From: Microcaldota archaeon
GTDB taxonomy: Archaea; Micrarchaeota; Micrarchaeia; Micrarchaeales; CABMGC01
Length of the DNA: 25,064 nucleotides
NCBI GenBank assembly: GCA_030040595.1
Contig: JASHTL010000069.1
Span: 1 to 25,064 of the forward strand
Direction: 5' to 3'
In this document: in pieces, positions 22,029-25,064 of the stretch
How the letters are laid out: every line of letters begins with the position of its first letter
Numbering within the stretch: position 1 is the stretch's first letter
Made by a program: the position numbers and the translations under genes
The notes under the pieces: model-generated
Databases searched by the model: none
The model's input: only the letters and a program-made list of their open reading frames with translations
What the model was told of the DNA's origin: nothing

Positions 22029-23663
22029 CTAGCCCGCGACGTATATGCTGCCGTTTACGCTGTGGACTATGTTGGCGGAAGTGTAGTTTAGCCTGAGCGT
22101 GAAGGCAAGCCCTGTTGGCAGGCTTGTCGCAACCTGGCCTTCGTCATAGCATGTGGTGTTTACCTCGCCTATCCCCAGGCCCGGCAGCGTTATGTTTAGC
22201 TTGACAGGGTATGTCGCTCCAAGGAAGACGCACCCCAGGCTATCCAGGGTGACCGAGGTGGTGTTGTAGTTGAGTATCCTCATAGACACGGTTCCGTTGG
22301 TGAAAGTCGCATTCTCGCATCCGAATCCAGGAATGGTGCACTGCGGAGGTATGCCATTTACAAACGCTGCCGACGTGCCTATCGCGTTGTATCCCTGCAG
22401 CACCGCGATCGCCTCTGGTATGAGTCCCGGTATGTCTGATTCATTGGTGCGCCACAGCGCGGTGATGTTGTACGCTCCGATCTCCGCCCTCGTCCTTATG
22501 AGATAGGGCGCGGACTCTGAGCCGTTGATGGGAAAGACGAAAGAGCTGCAATACGTGGCGTTGTCCACGCTGCTTATCTGGCCTTCGCAGGTATCGTTTG
22601 TGCCTGCGTTGACCGTGACGCTCGCGAAGTCTATGGTGTTGCTGAATACGGCTGAATAGCTCTCGCTCTCAACGTTTCCTGATGCCAACGTATCGTTTGC
22701 TACGACGAATCCGGAGATGAGCGGAGGCACGAGCTTGACACCTGCAATGGCCTTCGGCTCCAGCCCCGTCGAGTTATCGCCGACAAGGCCCAGGCACGAC
22801 TCATTGCCTGAAGACGCTATCATCTTTATCCAGCCTCCTGAATTCCAGCTGCACAGGGAATCGTTGTCTGCCAAGCCTACGAATGTGACGTTCCTGCCGT
22901 CCTCAGTGCGGTTTGTCACGCTCATGTTGAGCCCTTCCGCTGCCACTCCTACTATGTTTACAGGCAAGATGTCCCTGTACTCTCCGGGATTCATCCAAAT
23001 GGAATAGACAACGCTGCCGTTCTTGTATACCGCATGAGCAGCACTTATGTTCTCCGTATAGCTGCCTATGTAATCAAGAGCCGTTCCGAACTGCGCAAGC
23101 CCCGGCAATCCTGTAAGATTGAACCTGTTGAGTCCATACTCTGAACTGAGAGCAGAGTACCAGATGAAACCTAGCGAGTCCAGGTTTTCGGTGTACACTA
23201 CGGTTGCGTTATTTGACGGGAGAGATACGTATGCGACAGGGTTCTGGAGAGCTGTCACCGGAACCATTACGGATGCCCTTGCTGTGCTGCGGTCAGGTAT
23301 GTTATAGACCTTGCCCGGATCAGCCACCACGGTTATGTTGTAATCCCCGCCTGCAGGCGGAGTGTAGTTCGCCTCTGCGTGCCCCACCTTTCCCGCAGGC
23401 ACTGTAACGTCGTACACATATGTTATGTTACCGTTCACCAGCAGGTCCACACCCATCTGGTCTATGGCCGTAGAGCCGGTATTGTTGACCGTGATGTTGA
23501 AGAAGAGCTCCTGTTCGGGATAAATGACCTGGGCCTGCAATCCGCCGTACCTCTCAACCCCCACCTTCAGGCTGATCGCCGACGAGTAGTAATACCTGTA
23601 ATATAACGCGGCCACAAGAACCACGGCCACAAGTATGATCCAAAGATAAATTTCCCGCTTCAT
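22029..23663 (-). CDS. Membrane-anchored extracellular protein with CARDB-like domain
   Basis: 544 residues. The N-terminus MKREIYLWIILVAVVLV is a signal anchor (membrane segment about 6-22); the rest is extracellular. Residues about 30-135 resemble a CARDB/beta-sandwich domain (QELFFNITVNNTGSTAID, PAGKVGHAEANYTPP, GDYNITVVADP). The remainder is beta-rich with more than twenty N-X-S/T sequons and several cysteine pairs (SLCSW/ESCLG, DTCEGQ/TYCSS, PQCTIPGFGC, LGCVF/TTCYD), suggesting a heavily glycosylated, disulfide-stabilised surface protein. No enzymatic motif or sortase-type anchor is seen. The gene is nine bases behind a winged-helix regulator gene and 11 bases ahead of lhr on the same strand. 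Its role is unknown; it may be an envelope or adhesion component. Confidence 0.75.
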   Translation of the reverse strand: MKREIYLWIILVAVVLVAALYYRYYYSSAISLKVGVERYGGLQAQVIYPEQELFFNITVNNTGSTAIDQMGVDLLVNGNITYVYDVTVPAGKVGHAEANYTPPAGGDYNITVVADPGKVYNIPDRSTARASVMVPVTALQNPVAYVSLPSNNATVVYTENLDSLGFIWYSALSSEYGLNRFNLTGLPGLAQFGTALDYIGSYTENISAAHAVYKNGSVVYSIWMNPGEYRDILPVNIVGVAAEGLNMSVTNRTEDGRNVTFVGLADNDSLCSWNSGGWIKMIASSGNESCLGLVGDNSTGLEPKAIAGVKLVPPLISGFVVANDTLASGNVESESYSAVFSNTIDFASVTVNAGTNDTCEGQISSVDNATYCSSFVFPINGSESAPYLIRTRAEIGAYNITALWRTNESDIPGLIPEAIAVLQGYNAIGTSAAFVNGIPPQCTIPGFGCENATFTNGTVSMRILNYNTTSVTLDSLGCVFLGATYPVKLNITLPGLGIGEVNTTCYDEGQVATSLPTGLAFTLRLNYTSANIVHSVNGSIYVAG

Positions 23664-23672
23664 ATTAACAGC

Positions 23673-24143
23673 TCATCTCGTCCGGTCCTTCTCCTTTATG
23701 TTCTTTATGACATCTCCTATCTTCCTTGAGATCTCCCTGCAGTCCGAGTCGAAGATGCTCGATGACCACGCCGCTGCGTCGTACCTGCCGCCGACGCTCG
23801 GCCTTGTGAAATAGAACTTGCCCTGCTCGTTGCCGACAAGACCCATCTTCTTCATGCGCAGGAGGTGGTATCTAAGTGTTTTCTCGTTTATCTGCTCCCA
23901 GTTCGCGTTTATGTAATCGGTCATGGACCTTACATCGGGATCCACATTCTTGATGAACTGGAAATGGACCAGCGCGTCAAGCACGGCAAGCGAGCTCAGC
24001 CTGGACTCGCCCGGGTTCAGCACTCCAAGCGAGAGCGCAAGCCAGCGTATGGATGAGCGCCGCGTCTCCATTACCTCGCTTGTCAGGCGCATGTTGCGCA
24101 GCGTTATCTCCTTCTCTATGAGCTCCGATTCGTTGAGGTCCAT
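23673..24143 (-). CDS. Winged-helix DNA-binding protein
   Basis: 156 residues from the ATG at 24141-24143. Residues about 50-115 form a winged helix: VLDALVHFQFIKNVDPDVRS, then the recognition helix NEKTLRYHLLRMKKMGLV and a wing with NEQGKFYFT. The start codon further upstream (24221) would add a hydrophobic 26-residue piece, but a TATA box at 24161-24168 lies 22 bases before the ATG at 24143, so that extension cannot be on the main transcript. It is first in a run of three genes with the CARDB-like protein and lhr, and may regulate this operon. The helix RMKKMGLV resembles ArsR/MarR-like archaeal regulators, but no ligand site (for example metal-binding cysteines) is seen. Confidence 0.72.
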   Translation of the reverse strand: MDLNESELIEKEITLRNMRLTSEVMETRRSSIRWLALSLGVLNPGESRLSSLAVLDALVHFQFIKNVDPDVRSMTDYINANWEQINEKTLRYHLLRMKKMGLVGNEQGKFYFTRPSVGGRYDAAAWSSSIFDSDCREISRKIGDVIKNIKEKDRTR

Positions 24144-24160
24144 GGAAACACGTAGCTGGT

Positions 24161-24168
24161 TATATATA
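24161..24168 (-). promoter_or_regulatory. TATA box for the regulator-surface protein-lhr operon
   Basis: Minus-strand CTATATATA, centred about 22 bases from the ATG at 24143, fits a leaderless transcript and argues against the longer start at 24221. Confidence 0.6.
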
Positions 24169-24201
24169 GGCAAGGCAATTGTAATAGTATGCGCAACAAG
24201 G

Positions 24202-24208
24202 ATTATTA
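24202..24208 (+). promoter_or_regulatory. TATA-like element for prefoldin beta
   Basis: ATTATTA, centred at 24205, predicts transcription start near 24231, nine bases ahead of the ATG at 24240. The match to TATA is weak. Confidence 0.35.
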
Positions 24209-24239
24209 ACCATTTGCGCATAACGAATAGAATGATACA

Positions 24240-24614
24240 ATGTCAGCATCAGGCTCTGCTGCTCCTCCGGAGCAGGAGATAGAGAAGGCGGTGAGGGACT
24301 ACCAGACTGTGCAGGAGCAGCTGAGGAACTCAGCTCTGCAGCTGGACCAGCTGCAGGGAGCAAAGGCAGACCTGGACCGCGCGCAGGCCGAGATAGAGAA
24401 GGCCGCGGGCAAGGTCTATATCACCGTTGGAGGCGTCATAGTCGAGACGAGCAAGGAGAAGGCGCTCGCGGAGATAAAGGAAAGGACTGAGCTCACGGAA
24501 GTGAGGGTAAAGTCAGCTACGAAGCAGTACAATGACCTGAAGGCACGGGAGAAGCAGCTTGGCGAGAAGCTCACAAGCCTCTACCAGCAGGGCAGGCCGC
24601 AGGCTGGAGCCTGA
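24240..24614 (+). CDS. pfdB: Prefoldin subunit beta
   Basis: 124 residues. Two long amphipathic helices (about 12-52 and 75-118) flank a short beta hairpin containing KVYITVGGVIVETSKEKALAEI, the fold and central motif of prefoldin beta. EIEKAVRDYQTVQEQLRN and QYNDLKAREKQLGEKL show the heptad pattern of the coiled coil. Archaeal prefoldin is an alpha2-beta4 hexamer that holds unfolded proteins with its coiled-coil tentacles and passes them to the thermosome. The first 11 residues (MSASGSAAPPE) are a polar extension. Divergent from the winged-helix regulator with 96 bases between; the gap may hold both promoters. The alpha subunit gene is not in this window. Confidence 0.88.
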   Translation: MSASGSAAPPEQEIEKAVRDYQTVQEQLRNSALQLDQLQGAKADLDRAQAEIEKAAGKVYITVGGVIVETSKEKALAEIKERTELTEVRVKSATKQYNDLKAREKQLGEKLTSLYQQGRPQAGA

Positions 24615-24697
24615 GATGCGCTGCAGAAAAGCCTCCAGCGATATTGTATATGCAGTATCATGAACATGGAACATGACCGCCGTGCCATGAGTGAGGG

Positions 24698-24704
24698 TTT
24701 ATAT
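24698..24704 (+). promoter_or_regulatory. TATA box for the class III-leader protein at the window end
   Basis: TTTATAT, centred at 24701, predicts transcription start near 24727 and a leader of about 28 bases that contains the ribosome binding site AAGGAG (24744-24749). Confidence 0.55.
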
Positions 24705-24754
24705 GTTTTGTTGTCGTTGTTAGCACGAGCCAGGCGAACAGCTAAGGAGAAGGC

Positions 24755-25064
24755 ATGCGAATACGATCCCTACATAGAAACCGTGGCAGGGGCATCCTAG
24801 AGGGAACCGGCAGCATGAGGGCGCAGTCTGCTATGGAATACCTGTCCACATACGGGTGGGCGCTTGCCATAATTGCCATCGCCCTGATCCTGCTCTTTGC
24901 TTATGCCGTTTCGATACCATCCGCTGTGCCTACAGGCTGCACGTTCAACTCCGGCGCAACGTGCGAAGACGCAATATTGGGCAGCAACAGCCTGGGCTCC
25001 TCGGTAGTGATAATAGCATCCAGCTTCCAGAAGTACCCCATTGCCAATCCGACGTTTAAGATCA
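24755..25064 (+). CDS. Class III signal peptide (pilin/archaellin-like) protein, 5' part
   Basis: 103 residues are visible; the reading frame is still open at the window end. An unusual arginine-rich leader (MRIRSLHRNRGRG) leads to SMRAQSAMEYLSTYGW and a hydrophobic helix (about residues 34-52: ALAIIAIALILLFAYAVSI), the class III signal peptide of archaeal type IV pilin-like proteins. Cleavage by a prepilin peptidase would fall between Ala23 and Gln24. Two cysteines (TGCTF, ATCED) follow. The ATG at 24755 is chosen because AAGGAG lies five bases upstream; an in-frame ATG at 24815 would give a shorter leader but has no such site. It resembles the LamG-like secreted protein near the left end of the window, so the organism probably makes several such surface proteins. 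The C-terminal domain is not visible. Confidence 0.8.
   Translation, partial: MRIRSLHRNRGRGILEGTGSMRAQSAMEYLSTYGWALAIIAIALILLFAYAVSIPSAVPTGCTFNSGATCEDAILGSNSLGSSVVIIASSFQKYPIANPTFKI

Noticed and set aside
24144..24221. N-terminal hydrophobic extension of the winged-helix protein as a membrane segment
   Set aside because: The TATA box at 24161-24168 lies inside it, so the main transcript begins after it; the ATG at 24143 is preferred.
1..25064. CRISPR arrays, transposons, integrase genes or defence clusters
   Set aside because: None seen: no regularly spaced repeats, transposase motifs or inverted-repeat ends. The only mobile element recognised is the gyrA intein.

Overview
The window is densely packed archaeal DNA. 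The signs are TFE, aIF2-alpha, eL44, Gins51, prefoldin beta, a PAC2 protein, archaeal-type initiator tRNA, TATA-type promoters about 26 bases upstream of starts, and class III (archaellin/pilin-type) signal peptides. An almost complete set of TCA enzymes, a bacterial-type gyrase pair, and class III-leader proteins joined to LamG-like or Cys-rich ectodomains together suggest a DPANN archaeon of the Micrarchaeota/ARMAN type. That assignment is an inference from gene content and was not tested by any search.

Bases 1-6205 are a central carbon block. The 3' end of isocitrate dehydrogenase meets citrate synthase tail to tail. A secreted LamG-type protein follows on the minus strand, and aconitase and malate dehydrogenase form an overlapping pair on the plus strand. 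Together these cover malate to oxaloacetate and citrate to 2-oxoglutarate.

Bases 6208-10149 are an information-processing block, almost all on the minus strand. It holds a small hypothetical gene, tRNA-Gly(CCC), an operon Gins51 > eL44 > aIF2-alpha > PAC2, initiator tRNA-Met, TFE with a long basic N-terminal tail, and tRNA-Lys(CTT).

Bases 10258-12706 hold a small membrane protein, a stand-alone class II glutamine amidotransferase-like protein and, convergent to them, a COG2403/cyclic 2,3-diphosphoglycerate synthetase-like P-loop protein. Bases 12815-18603 encode gyrB and gyrA. gyrA is interrupted by a 462-residue LAGLIDADG intein just before the IGKYHPHGD motif. A protein of unknown function with an internally duplicated helical domain follows, and its end overlaps an lhr-family helicase gene by 77 bases.

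Bases 19246-24143 on the minus strand read as an operon: winged-helix regulator > heavily glycosylatable membrane-anchored CARDB-like protein > Lhr helicase. Divergent from it are prefoldin beta and, cut by the window end, another class III-leader protein.

The most notable items are the gyrA intein (its site, its missing block B histidine, its AT-rich composition), the duplicated-domain protein after gyrA, the NADP-type signature in malate dehydrogenase, the histone-like tail on TFE, and the gaps in the translation cluster. No CRISPR array, insertion sequence or rRNA was seen. No stretch longer than 300 bases lacks a gene.
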